A stretch of DNA of 43,225 nt from Rhodospirillales bacterium. GTDB taxonomy: Bacteria; Pseudomonadota; Alphaproteobacteria; Acetobacterales; Acetobacteraceae. A model generated the notes under the pieces. That model was not told the origin of the DNA. It was given only the letters and a program-made list of their open reading frames with translations, and ran no database searches. The stretch lies in assembly GCA_017304945.1 (NCBI GenBank), contig JAFKLG010000097.1, forward strand, positions 1 through 43,225, in the 5' to 3' direction. Below are positions 6,419 through 14,866 of the stretch, piece by piece; position 1 is the first letter of the stretch; each line of letters begins with the position of its first letter. The position numbers were made by a program, and so were the translations under genes.

Positions 6419-8683
6419 ATGCGCGGGCCGCCCACCCGCAAGGCCATCGTCATGCTCGACGCGCGCGCACGAACCGAACCCGACCCGGTTCCGCGGCAGC
6501 AGCGGGCAAACCCCAATGGCGGCGAGATGGAAGACGGGCTTGGCCTCGCCGCTGCCTGGGCTGCGCTGCGGCGACGCAAATGGGTGTTCCTCGCCTTCGC
6601 GCTGCTGGTGCCGCTCGCCGCGCTGGTGGCGCTCGAACGCGTCACGCCCCGCTACACCGCGACCGGCGCGCTGATCTACGAGCCCAGCGAGTACAAGCTG
6701 CGCGAGCTGCAGAGTATCCTGCGCGTCGATCCCACCACCGAGGCGGTGATGGCGAGCCAGGCCGAGATCCTGCAGAGCCTGCACATCGCCCAGAGGGTCG
6801 CCGAACGCGGCAATCTCTACAACAGTCCCGAGTTCAACCCCGCGCTGCGCCCGGTCGGTCTCGCGGCGCGGGTGAGGCGGGCGCTGGGCCGCCTGCTGGG
6901 CCTGGAGACGCCCGCTGCACCGCCGCCCATCGATGCGGCGGGTCCCGCGCTGGACGATGCCCGCAACGCGACGATGCTGGCGGTGCAGGCCGCGCTGCAT
7001 GCCACCGCCATCAAGTTCTCCCGCGTGATCGAGGTGAGCTTCACCGCCGAGGACCGGGTGGTCGCCGCGCAGGCGGTGAACAACGCGATGGACGTCTACA
7101 TCAAGGACCAGTACGCGGCGAAGCAGCGCGCGGTCCGGCGCGCCACCGAGTGGCTGGAGAAGCGCGCCGCCGAGTTGCGCGCCGAGGTGCGGGCCGCCGA
7201 GCACCAGATCGCCGCCTATCGCGCCGCGCGCGGCCTTTCCCAGGGCATGCATGCAGGGATCGACGCCGAACAGATCTCGCATCTGTCGGAGGAGGTGGCG
7301 CGCGCCCGCGGCGAACTCGCCAATGCGGAAGGCCGGCTCGATGCGGCGCGCGGGCGGGCCGGGGCGGCCGCGCAGGCCGCGATCGCCCCCTCGGTCGTGC
7401 AGTTGCGCGCGCAGCAGGACCAGCTCGCCGCGCAGCTCCAGTCGCAGCAGACGCGATTGGGCGCCCGCCATCCCGAGGCCGAGGGATTGCGCCAGCAGCT
7501 CGCCGGGGCAACCCGCGCGGTCGCGGCCGAGGTGCAGCGCGTGGTCTCGGCGACCGAGGCCGAGGTGCGCGCCGCCCGTGAGCGCGTGGCCGCCCTGGAG
7601 CAGGCGATGCGGCAGGCGCAGCAGGAAGCCGATCGCTCCGCCCAGGCGCAGGTGCCGCTCAACGCGGTGCAGCGGGATCTCGAGGCGGCGCGCGGCCAGT
7701 TGCAGGCGGTGCTCGAGCGTATCCAGCAGACCTCCCAGCAGGCTGCGATCGAGACGCCCGAGGCGCACGAGATTTCCCAGGCGCTGCCGCCGCTCTCGCC
7801 GTCCTGGCCGCGCAAGGGACCGATGCTGGCGGGCGCCGCGGCGGTCGGCGTGCTGCTGGGCGGGCTGGCGGTGTTGCTGCTGCAACGGGTGGACCCGACG
7901 CTGTCGAGCGGGGCGACCTTGCGCCAGTCGCTGGGCCTGCCCTGTTTCGCCCTGCTGCCCGAGATCGGCCGCCGCGCGCTGGGCGCGCTCAGTCCCGAGG
8001 ACTTCGTGGTCCGGCGTCCGCTCAGCCCCTTCGCGGAACAGATTCGCGCGCTGCGGGCCGCGCTGTTCTTCGGCGCGCACCACCCGCGGGTGATCGCGGT
8101 TACCGCCGCGCGGCCGGACGAGGCGAAGACCGTGGTGACGCTGTGCCTGGCCCGGTCGGCGCGGATGAGCGGGGAGCGGGTGGTCGCGGTGGAGTGCGAC
8201 CTGCGCGCGCCCGCCTTCCTGGAGCGGCTGGACGGCGACGCCGGACCGGGGCTCGCCGAATTGCTGCGCGGCGAGGCGACGCTCGACGACGTGCTTCGTA
8301 AGGATTCGTTGACCGGCATGGCCTATGTCCCGGCGGGCAGGCTGACCGGCGACGCGCTGGGCCTGTTCCTGTCGGATGCCATGGGACGCATGTTGCAGAC
8401 TCTGCGCCAGGACCACGACCTCGTGCTGCTCGACCTGCCGCCCGCGCAGGCGACGGCGGAGGCGCGGGTGGTCGCCGGGCTTGCCGACGCCACGCTGCTC
8501 TGCGTCCGCTGGCGCTCGACGCCGCGCCACGCGGTCACCCACGCCATCGAGCGTCTGCAGGAAACCCAGGCGAGCCTGGTCGGCGCCGTGCTCACGCGCG
8601 TCGATCCGCGTACGCATGCGCGCTCGGGACAGGTGGACGCGGAGGTGTATCATCGCCGCACGAAACGGTCTCAGCGGAGATGA
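6419..8683 (+). CDS. Wzc/GumC-like polysaccharide copolymerase with BY-kinase-like domain
   Basis: A roughly 754-residue inner-membrane protein that controls chain length and export of a polysaccharide. After a short cytoplasmic tail come a transmembrane helix (WVFLAFALLVPLAALVAL), a Wzz domain (ATGALIYEPSEYKLRELQS...), a long periplasmic coiled coil rich in Ala/Gln/Arg (about 215-440), a second helix (LAGAAAVGVLLGGLAVLLL), and a cytoplasmic tyrosine-kinase-like P-loop domain. The P-loop is unusual: TAARPDEAKTVVTL around Lys570 lacks both glycines of the normal PGEGK(S/T). Walker A' reads VVAVECDLRAP and Walker B reads DLVLLDLPP. The C-terminus has one tyrosine rather than a cluster. The start could instead be ATG 6452 or 6527; 6419 has an upstream AAGG. 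galE follows after 7 bp. Confidence 0.88.
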   Translation: MRGPPTRKAIVMLDARARTEPDPVPRQQRANPNGGEMEDGLGLAAAWAALRRRKWVFLAFALLVPLAALVALERVTPRYTATGALIYEPSEYKLRELQSILRVDPTTEAVMASQAEILQSLHIAQRVAERGNLYNSPEFNPALRPVGLAARVRRALGRLLGLETPAAPPPIDAAGPALDDARNATMLAVQAALHATAIKFSRVIEVSFTAEDRVVAAQAVNNAMDVYIKDQYAAKQRAVRRATEWLEKRAAELRAEVRAAEHQIAAYRAARGLSQGMHAGIDAEQISHLSEEVARARGELANAEGRLDAARGRAGAAAQAAIAPSVVQLRAQQDQLAAQLQSQQTRLGARHPEAEGLRQQLAGATRAVAAEVQRVVSATEAEVRAARERVAALEQAMRQAQQEADRSAQAQVPLNAVQRDLEAARGQLQAVLERIQQTSQQAAIETPEAHEISQALPPLSPSWPRKGPMLAGAAAVGVLLGGLAVLLLQRVDPTLSSGATLRQSLGLPCFALLPEIGRRALGALSPEDFVVRRPLSPFAEQIRALRAALFFGAHHPRVIAVTAARPDEAKTVVTLCLARSARMSGERVVAVECDLRAPAFLERLDGDAGPGLAELLRGEATLDDVLRKDSLTGMAYVPAGRLTGDALGLFLSDAMGRMLQTLRQDHDLVLLDLPPAQATAEARVVAGLADATLLCVRWRSTPRHAVTHAIERLQETQASLVGAVLTRVDPRTHARSGQVDAEVYHRRTKRSQRR

Positions 8684-8690
8684 CACCCCT

Positions 8691-9677
8691 ATGACACGAC
8701 GGTTCCTGGTCACCGGCGGCGCCGGATATGTCGGCAGCCACCTGGTCGCGGCGTTGCGCGCTCGGGGTGACGCGGTGGTGGTGTTCGACAACCTGCGGAC
8801 CGGCCATCGCGCCGCGGTGCCGGCGGACGTGCGGCTGGTGGTGGCCGACCTTGCCGACCATGCCGCGGTGGATGCGACGCTGGGGGACGGTCCGTTCGAC
8901 GGGGTGTTCCACTTCGCGGGCCTCACCCAGGTGGGTGAGAGCATGCGCGAGCCGTATCGCTACCTGTACGACAACGTGGCCACCGGCATTGCCCTGGTCG
9001 ACGCCTGCGTGCGCCACAAGGTGCCGCGCTTCGTCCTGTCCTCCACCGCCGCGCTGTTCGGCATGCCGGACGAGGTGCCGATCCGCGAGGAAGCGCGCAT
9101 CGAGCCGGGCAATCCGTATGGCGACAGCAAGTGGATGATCGAGCGGACGCTGCTCTGGGCCAGCCGCATCCACGGGCTGCGCAGCGCCTGCCTACGCTAC
9201 TTCAACGCCGCCGGCGCCGATCCCGACGGCCGGCTGGGGGAGGACCACCGGCCGGAATCGCATCTGATCCCGCTGGTGATCGACGCCACGCTGGGCCGCC
9301 GTCCGCCGCTCGAGGTGTATGGCGACGACTACGCGACGCCGGACGGAACCTGTGTGCGCGACTACGTGCACGTGACGGACCTGGCGGACGCGCATCTGCT
9401 CGCCTTCGACCGGCTGGCCGAGGGGGACGTGGTGTGGAACCTCGGCAACGGCGCCGGGCATTCGGTGCTGGAAGTGATCCAGGCGGTGGAGCGCGTCGCC
9501 GGCGCCAAGGTGCCGTATCGGTTCGCGCCGCGCCGTCCCGGCGATCCGGCGGTGCTGGTGGCCGCGGCCGATCGTGCCCGAGCGGCCGGGTGGCGGCCGC
9601 GCTTCCACGCGCTGGACGACATCGTCCGCACCGCCTGGGCCTGGCGTGAGGCGCATCCGGAGGGGTATGGCGGCTGA
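8691..9677 (+). CDS. galE: UDP-glucose 4-epimerase GalE
   Basis: GalE interconverts UDP-glucose and UDP-galactose with bound NAD+, supplying galactosyl donors for polysaccharide. The 328-residue protein is an extended short-chain dehydrogenase. The Rossmann motif is GGAGYVGSH (9-17), the catalytic serine is near 117-118 (LSSTAALFG), and the YxxxK pair is Tyr143/Lys147 in NPYGDSKW. RYFNAAGADPDGRLGEDH and YATPDGTCVRDYVHVTDL are GalE signatures. The ATG at 8691 is 7 bp after the Wzc-like gene, whose end supplies GGAGA as ribosome-binding site. The next gene starts inside its last codons, so the four plus-strand genes form one operon. galE here probably serves exopolysaccharide synthesis. Confidence 0.95.
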   Translation: MTRRFLVTGGAGYVGSHLVAALRARGDAVVVFDNLRTGHRAAVPADVRLVVADLADHAAVDATLGDGPFDGVFHFAGLTQVGESMREPYRYLYDNVATGIALVDACVRHKVPRFVLSSTAALFGMPDEVPIREEARIEPGNPYGDSKWMIERTLLWASRIHGLRSACLRYFNAAGADPDGRLGEDHRPESHLIPLVIDATLGRRPPLEVYGDDYATPDGTCVRDYVHVTDLADAHLLAFDRLAEGDVVWNLGNGAGHSVLEVIQAVERVAGAKVPYRFAPRRPGDPAVLVAAADRARAAGWRPRFHALDDIVRTAWAWREAHPEGYGG

Positions 9678-11283
9678 CGGCTCCCCTCGGCGCGCGGCGG
9701 GGCGGCAAACCGACGGTCCGCCGCACGGTGCCGACCCGGATGCGCCCGCCACGGCCCGCGTGCCACCGCTGGCGACTGCCCCCTCCGCTGCCATTTCGCG
9801 TATCGCGGCGTCCGCCGTCGACCTGAGCGAGTCCGCTGCCGACCCGGGTGCGCCCGCTGCCCCCCGCGTGCCGCCGCCGGCGACCACCCCCCGTGTCATG
9901 GCCGGCCCTGGGCCGGCCATCCACGCCTTCTCCCCGAGCCCCCCACCACGAGCCCCGCGCGAATCCCTCTGCCTTCGCCCGCCACTCACGCCGTGGTCCG
10001 CCTGGCTGATCGGAGTCCTTCTGCTGCTCTGGCCCGCGGCGTGGAACGGCTACCCGATCGTCTTCTCCGACACCGGCACCTACCTGTCCCAGGCGATCGA
10101 GCACTACCTGGGCTGGGACCGCCCGCCCGTCTACTCGCTCTTCCTGCTGCCGTTGCATCTCCGGCTGACGACCTGGCCCGTCATCGCCGCCCAGACCGTA
10201 CTGGCCATCCACACCCTCGCCCTGACATGCCGCTGCTTCGGCGCGCAGCCGAGCGGGTGGCTGCCGCTCCTCGCTTTCCTCGCGACCCTGACCTGGTTGC
10301 CCTGGCTCGTCTGCGACCTCACGCCCGACCTGTTCACCGCGCTGCTGGTCCTCGTCCTCGCGCTCCTGGTGCTCACCCCGGAGCGGCTGGGACCGGTGGA
10401 ACGGCTGTGGCTCGCCGGCTTCGCGGCCTTCATGATCGCGACCCAGCTCTCCAGCCTGCCCCTCGCGGCGGCCCTGCTGTCCGTCCTGCTGCCATTCCGC
10501 CGCCGGCTCGGCGCTGCCGCTCCGCTCCGCTGGCCGCTCGCCCTGGCGCCCCCGCTGCTCGCCGTCGTCACCCTGATGGCGATCAATCTCGCCGGGCACG
10601 GGCGCGCCGCGATTTCCCCCTATGGCAACGTCTTCCTGCTGGCCCGCGTGATCTATGACGGGCCTGGCCTCGCCGCGCTGCGCCACGCATGCCCGCAGGC
10701 CGGGTGGCGGCTCTGCGCCGAACTCGACCCGCTGCCGCCCGATTCCGATGCATTCCTGTGGCGTCCGGACAGTCCGATCATGCGCGCGGGCGGACACAAG
10801 CAGGTCTCCGCCGAGGCCGACGCGATCATCCGCGCCGCCTTGCGCAGCGATCCGCTGGGCGAGGCCGCCGCGTTCCTGCGCAACTGGGGCCAGCAGCTCA
10901 CGCGGTTCGCGAGCGGCGATGGGCTCGAACCCTGGCCGGAAACCGTCACCCCGGTCCTCCTGCGCGACTTCCCCGCACGCGAGGCCGCCACCTATGCCGC
11001 CGCGCGGCAGGCGCGGGGTGAGCTCGCCGTGCCGCCACTGCTCGCCGCCAGCCATGCCGTCACCGGCGTCGGCGGGCTGGTGCTGTGCCTGCTCGCCCTG
11101 CCGCGCCGGCTCCGCGCCCGCGACCCGATTGCCGGGCTGATCGTCGCGATCGTGGTCGCCTTGCTGGCCGGGGCCGCCATCACCGGCGGCCTCTCCATGC
11201 CGCATGACCGCTATCAGGCGCGGCTGATGTGGCTGCCCGCCTTCGCCGCCGGCCTGCTCCTGCTGCGGCCCGCCCCGCGATGA
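9667..11283 (+). CDS. Polytopic membrane protein of the exopolysaccharide operon (function unknown)
   Basis: A 538-residue protein in two parts. Residues 1 to about 110 are Pro/Ala/Arg-rich and look unstructured; this part contains an imperfect 50-bp direct repeat (from about 9734 and 9841) and a copy of the genome's intergenic palindrome (9895-9925). From about residue 115 there are roughly nine hydrophobic helices (WLIGVLLLLWPAAW; LLPLLAFLATLTWLPWLV; LLVLVLALLVL and others). WNGYPIVFSDTGTYLSQAIE after the first helix, acidic and placed in a periplasmic loop, recalls GT-C glycosyltransferases, but I cannot assign the family. The ATG at 9667 overlaps galE and is preceded by GGAGGGG. ATG 9898 is an alternative without a ribosome-binding site. 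It overlaps the flippase gene by ATGA. Confidence 0.75.
   Translation: MAADGSPRRAAGRQTDGPPHGADPDAPATARVPPLATAPSAAISRIAASAVDLSESAADPGAPAAPRVPPPATTPRVMAGPGPAIHAFSPSPPPRAPRESLCLRPPLTPWSAWLIGVLLLLWPAAWNGYPIVFSDTGTYLSQAIEHYLGWDRPPVYSLFLLPLHLRLTTWPVIAAQTVLAIHTLALTCRCFGAQPSGWLPLLAFLATLTWLPWLVCDLTPDLFTALLVLVLALLVLTPERLGPVERLWLAGFAAFMIATQLSSLPLAAALLSVLLPFRRRLGAAAPLRWPLALAPPLLAVVTLMAINLAGHGRAAISPYGNVFLLARVIYDGPGLAALRHACPQAGWRLCAELDPLPPDSDAFLWRPDSPIMRAGGHKQVSAEADAIIRAALRSDPLGEAAAFLRNWGQQLTRFASGDGLEPWPETVTPVLLRDFPAREAATYAAARQARGELAVPPLLAASHAVTGVGGLVLCLLALPRRLRARDPIAGLIVAIVVALLAGAAITGGLSMPHDRYQARLMWLPAFAAGLLLLRPAPR
9895..9925. repeat. Palindromic repeat copy inside a reading frame
   Basis: GTCATGGCCGGCC, four bases, then GGCCGGCCATCCACG: the same palindrome family found between genes at 32953-33043 and 36281-36364. 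Here it falls within the predicted N-terminal coding part of the membrane protein gene that starts at 9667. Either the element was captured in frame, or the true start is downstream and the N-terminal extension is not translated. Confidence 0.7.
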
Positions 11284-12722
11284 ACCGCGCGACGCGTCGA
11301 GGGGTGGCCTGGTCCGGGCTGGAGGCCGCGTGCGCCGGCTTGTTCTCGGTCGTCTCCGCCTTCCTGGTCGCCCGGCTGATCGGGCCCGCGGAACTCGGCA
11401 TCGGCACCGCCGCCGTGTCGGTGCACGTGCTGCTCTGGGTCGGCGTGAACGCGCTGTTCGGGGACGCCCTCGTGCAGCGTGCGGCGGTGGACGACGGCGT
11501 CGCCTCCAGCGCGCTCTGGGCCTCGCTGGCAGTCGGCCTGGCCGCCTGCGGCGTGCAGGCGGCGTCCGGCCCAGTGCTCGCCGCGCTGTTGCGGGACGAG
11601 CGCCTGGTGCCGATGTGCCTCTGGCTGGCGGCGCCGTTTCCGCTGGTCGGCGCGGCGGGCGCGGTGCAGGGGCTGCTCACGCGGCGGCGGCGCTACGGGC
11701 GGCTCGCGCTGCGTACCTTGCTGGGCCAGGCGATGGGAACGCTGGCGGGGGTGCTGGCCGCGCTGACCGGGGCGGGGGCCTGGGCCCCCGTGTGGCAACA
11801 AGGGGTCACCTCCGCCGCCGGCGCGGCCGTGCTCCTGCTGCTGGGCGGCTTCGTCCCGCGTGCGGCATGGCGCGGCACGGCGGTGATCGACCTGCTGCGC
11901 ATCGGGCTGCCGCTGACCGCGAGCACGCTGGTGCTGCACGCGCGCTACCGGCTGTTCGCGGTGCTGATCGGCGGCACCGCGGGCCCGCTCGCCCTCGGCC
12001 AGGTGCATGTCGCGTTCCGCCTGGTCGATACGGTGCGTGACCTGACCTTCACCGCGCTTTGGCGGCTCATGCTGCCGCCGCTGGCGGAACGGCAGCAGGA
12101 TCCGGTGGCGCTGCTCGCCGCGGTGGACCGGCTGTTGCGCCGCTCGAGCCTCGTCATGCTGCCGCTTTGCGGGGCGATGGCGCTCGCCCTGCCGCCGGCG
12201 GTCGCGCTGCTGCTGGGCCCCGGCTGGGCTGCCTCCGGCGCCGCCGCCGAACCGCTGGTCGCGCTGATGGCCATTCTGGTGCTGGGCTTCCCGGCCGGCG
12301 TGGCCCTGGTGGCGGTCGGGGAGGCCCGGTACGCGCTCTACGCCAATCTGGCCGCCATTGCGGTGATGGCCGGCAGCGTGCTGGCGCTGCAGCCGGCCAG
12401 CGCCGAGGCCGCCATCCTGTTGTGGTGCGCGAGCCAGGCCGTGGTGCTGCCCTACACGATGCACTGCAATGCCCGCGCACTCGGCGTCGGTGCATGGCGC
12501 CCGCTGCGGGCCGGCCTGCCGGCGCTGGCGATCACCGTTGCCGCGACCCTGGTGGCGGCGCTGCTGCCCTGGCTGGCCGGGGCACCCGCCGATCCGGCCG
12601 CGCTCGCCGCCGAACGCCTGGCGCTGTTCGCGGTGGGCAGCGGTCTCGGCTTTCTCGCGCTGCGGCGCCGGCGAGAGCTTGCGCGCCCCGGTAGCCTCGC
12701 TACGTCTGGTCCCGGCGGATGA
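11280..12722 (+). CDS. Oligosaccharide flippase (Wzx/PST, MOP superfamily)
   Basis: A 480-residue polytopic protein with about 12-14 hydrophobic helices. It starts RRGVAWSGLEAACAGLFSVVSAFLVARLIGP, typical of polysaccharide transporters of the MOP exporter superfamily (N-terminal MatE/Polysacc_synt fold with GPAELG). Such proteins flip lipid-linked oligosaccharide repeat units across the inner membrane. The ATG at 11280 overlaps the previous stop (ATGA), so translation is coupled. With Wza-like, Wzc-like and GalE proteins nearby, this suggests a Wzx/Wzy-type exopolysaccharide pathway. A Wzy polymerase is not identified; the preceding membrane protein is the only candidate. No obvious glycosyltransferase gene lies in the locus. 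Confidence 0.85.
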   Translation: MNRATRRGVAWSGLEAACAGLFSVVSAFLVARLIGPAELGIGTAAVSVHVLLWVGVNALFGDALVQRAAVDDGVASSALWASLAVGLAACGVQAASGPVLAALLRDERLVPMCLWLAAPFPLVGAAGAVQGLLTRRRRYGRLALRTLLGQAMGTLAGVLAALTGAGAWAPVWQQGVTSAAGAAVLLLLGGFVPRAAWRGTAVIDLLRIGLPLTASTLVLHARYRLFAVLIGGTAGPLALGQVHVAFRLVDTVRDLTFTALWRLMLPPLAERQQDPVALLAAVDRLLRRSSLVMLPLCGAMALALPPAVALLLGPGWAASGAAAEPLVALMAILVLGFPAGVALVAVGEARYALYANLAAIAVMAGSVLALQPASAEAAILLWCASQAVVLPYTMHCNARALGVGAWRPLRAGLPALAITVAATLVAALLPWLAGAPADPAALAAERLALFAVGSGLGFLALRRRRELARPGSLATSGPGG

Positions 12723-12785
12723 GGCGCCGCGGCACGCGGCGTCGCGACGTGACGGCGGGCCAACCGGGACGGGGCGGAAGGAACC

Positions 12786-13631
12786 ATGCGGCAGGGGCGA
12801 CCCGTGGGAGAGATCCTGCGTGATTGGCGGCAGCGGCGGCGGCTGAGCCAGCTCGACCTCGCCTGTGAGGCGGATATCTCGACCAAGCACCTGAGTTTCC
12901 TGGAGACCGGCCGTTCGCGACCGAGCCGCGAGATGCTGCTGCATCTGGCGGAACGGCTGGAGGTGCCGCTGCGCGACCGCAACCTGCTGCTCGCCGCGGC
13001 CGGCTTCACGCCGGAATACCCCGAACGCGCGCTGGACGATCCGGCGCTCGAATCGGCGCGACGCGGCGTCGAGGCGCTGCTCGCCGCGCACGAGCCCAAC
13101 CCGGCGCTGGCGGTCGACCGGCATTGGCACCTGGTCGCGGGCAATGCGGCGGTGGGACGGCTGATCGCGGATGTCGAGCCGACGCTGCTGCGACCGCCGG
13201 TCAATGTGCTGCGGCTCAGCCTGCACCCGGCCGGCCTCGCGCCGCGGGTCGTCAACCTGCCGGAGTGGCGGGCGCATGTCGTGCAACGGCTGCGGCGGCA
13301 GATCGACGTGTCCGGCGATCCGGTGCTGCACGACCTGCTGGAGGAGCTGCTGGATTACCCCGTGCCCGGCGGCCCGACGCGCGCGCCGTCGGGGGAGGTG
13401 GTCGCGGTGCCGTTCCGGCTGGCGACGAGCGAGGGAACGCTGTCGTTCTTCAGCACCACCACCGTGTTCGGCACGCCCGTCGAGGTCACCCTGTCGGAAC
13501 TCGCGATCGAGGCGTTCTTCCCCGCCGATGCGGAGACCGCGCGGCTGATGCGGCAGATGGCCGCCGCGGCGGCCGATCCGCGCGAGGCGGGGCTCAGCCT
13601 GAGCGGGGCGGCGCCAGCAGCAGCCGATTGA
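12786..13631 (+). CDS. XRE-family regulator with MmyB-like ligand-binding domain
   Basis: A 281-residue regulator. An N-terminal helix-turn-helix of the XRE type (about 8-64: ILRDWRQRRRLSQLDLACEADISTKHLSFLETGRSRPSREML, read in parts) is followed by a MmyB-like domain (about 95-265: HWHLVAGNAAVGRL, VNVLRLSLHPAGLAPRVVNL, GTLSFFSTTTVFGTPVEVTLSELAIEAFFPAD). MmyB relatives bind fatty-acid-like ligands and often control one neighbouring oxidoreductase gene; no such partner is obvious here. The ATG at 12786 follows GGAAGG. Its last 38 bases overlap, tail to tail, the end of the methyltransferase gene on the other strand. Confidence 0.9.
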   Translation: MRQGRPVGEILRDWRQRRRLSQLDLACEADISTKHLSFLETGRSRPSREMLLHLAERLEVPLRDRNLLLAAAGFTPEYPERALDDPALESARRGVEALLAAHEPNPALAVDRHWHLVAGNAAVGRLIADVEPTLLRPPVNVLRLSLHPAGLAPRVVNLPEWRAHVVQRLRRQIDVSGDPVLHDLLEELLDYPVPGGPTRAPSGEVVAVPFRLATSEGTLSFFSTTTVFGTPVEVTLSELAIEAFFPADAETARLMRQMAAAAADPREAGLSLSGAAPAAAD

Positions 13632-14844
13632 TTGCCTCCAGGCGCGGGTAGGTGGCGCGCCAGGCACGGTCGAACGCCTCCGCCCCGGTGCCGCGCTGCG
13701 CCAGCGCCGCGGCGATCTCACCCAGGCTGCGCGTGCCGTCGACCAGCCGCAGGATGGGGGCGGCGAGCGGCGGCAGCGGCACCGGCAGGCGCAGCCCGTC
13801 GAAGTTCATGGTCAGCGTGCCGTCTGGCTGGATCGCGTCGGCGAGGTGCGTCCCCGGCATCTCGCGCGTGACCGGGACCGCATCCGGCGCGTACGGGTCG
13901 GCCGCGACATGCGGATCCTCGGCGCGCACGCAATAGACGATGTGGACCGCCATGTTGCCCGCGAGCGCCTCCGCGAGTGCGGCGCGGCCGGTGGCATCCA
14001 GCCCGTCGAGCCGCGCGCGCAGCTTCGGGTCCGGCAGCAGCGGGGTGGGATCGTAGCGCAGCGGCTCCACCCAGCAGGCCGGCCGCAGGCCCGTGCTCTC
14101 CAGCAAGGTGGCGAGTTGTGGCACCGTATAGGCTCGGTCGCGCGGGTTCAGCAGCAGGTCGTACAAACCGGCATCGCCGCCGTTCAGATGGTCGTCGAAG
14201 CTGCGGTTGAGCCGGATCCAGGCGGTCTCCGGCAGATGCCGCATCACCCGGCGGGCGACGTCGAGCCGCGCGGCCGGCGATTCCTCGGGCGGGGCGAGGC
14301 GGCGCAGCGCGTCCTGCAGCATGTAGACGCCGGTGCGCCCGTGCGGGGCGTAGACCATCAGCCCGATGCCGCCGCCAGGGGCCAGCACCGAGACCAGCGC
14401 GCGCAGGCCGGCGACCGGATCCGGCAGATGGTGCAGCACGCCGCAGCAATCGATGTAGTCGAACGGGCCGAGGCCGGCGGTCGGCAGGTCGAGCAGCGAG
14501 CGCTGCTCCCAGTCGATGTTGTCCAGCTTGCGCACGGCCGCCCGTTCCTGCGCGATCCGCAGCGAGGCGGCGGAGCGATCGAGCCAGGTGACGCGGCCAG
14601 GCCGGCCGGCGCGCGCCATCTGCGTCGCCAGCATGATCGTGGCGTCGCCCGTGCCGCCGCCGGCGGTCAGGGCGTTGAGCGGCTGGGTGACCGGGCGGCG
14701 CGCGCCGAACACCCAATGGTCCACCTCCATCAGGTGGCCGGGGCTGCCGACGATCAGCCGCTTCGCCTCGTCGCGCGGGTCGCGCTTCGGGTAGGGGAAG
14801 GCCTCGTACTGGGCGGCGAGCTGGGCGTCGGTTGCGTCCGTCAT
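13594..14844 (-). CDS. Class I SAM-dependent methyltransferase with C-terminal regulatory-like domain
   Basis: A 416-residue cytoplasmic protein. QYEAFPYPKRDPRDE at the N-terminus is followed by the SAM-binding fold: motif I ALTAGGGTGDATIMLA (about 58-73), an acidic VTWLDRSAASLRIAQ, and YIDCCGVLHHLPDP (about 129-142). The C-terminal portion (about 350-410: LPPLAAPILRLVDGTRSLGEIAAAL) looks like a small winged-helix domain, as in some two-domain protein methyltransferases. The substrate is unknown. It is divergent from the SpoU methylase gene with only 22 bp between starts, so their promoters overlap. There is no ribosome-binding site before the start at 14844. It overlaps the XRE gene tail to tail. 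Confidence 0.85.
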   Translation of the reverse strand: MTDATDAQLAAQYEAFPYPKRDPRDEAKRLIVGSPGHLMEVDHWVFGARRPVTQPLNALTAGGGTGDATIMLATQMARAGRPGRVTWLDRSAASLRIAQERAAVRKLDNIDWEQRSLLDLPTAGLGPFDYIDCCGVLHHLPDPVAGLRALVSVLAPGGGIGLMVYAPHGRTGVYMLQDALRRLAPPEESPAARLDVARRVMRHLPETAWIRLNRSFDDHLNGGDAGLYDLLLNPRDRAYTVPQLATLLESTGLRPACWVEPLRYDPTPLLPDPKLRARLDGLDATGRAALAEALAGNMAVHIVYCVRAEDPHVAADPYAPDAVPVTREMPGTHLADAIQPDGTLTMNFDGLRLPVPLPPLAAPILRLVDGTRSLGEIAAALAQRGTGAEAFDRAWRATYPRLEAINRLLLAPPRSG

Positions 14845-14860
14845 GCCAGCGGCTTAGACC
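14832..14860 (+). promoter_or_regulatory. Candidate leaderless promoter of the SpoU methylase gene
   Basis: TTGCGT (14832-14837), 17 bases, TAGACC (14855-14860), then six bases to the ATG at 14867. Both hexamers are weak matches and the -35 lies within the start of the divergent methyltransferase gene. It is listed because it repeats the spacing seen at four stronger sites in this window and because no Shine-Dalgarno sequence is present. Confidence 0.25.
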
Positions 14861-14866
14861 GCCCGG

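Noticed and set aside
6371..8944. 857-codon minus-strand frame opposite the Wzc-like gene
   Set aside because: Shadow frame of a recognisable copolymerase; composition is low-complexity Arg/Gly/Leu without domains.
13594..13631. Frameshift or misassembly at the XRE/methyltransferase junction
   Set aside because: Both frames end naturally and both proteins reach full expected length; a short tail-to-tail overlap is sufficient.
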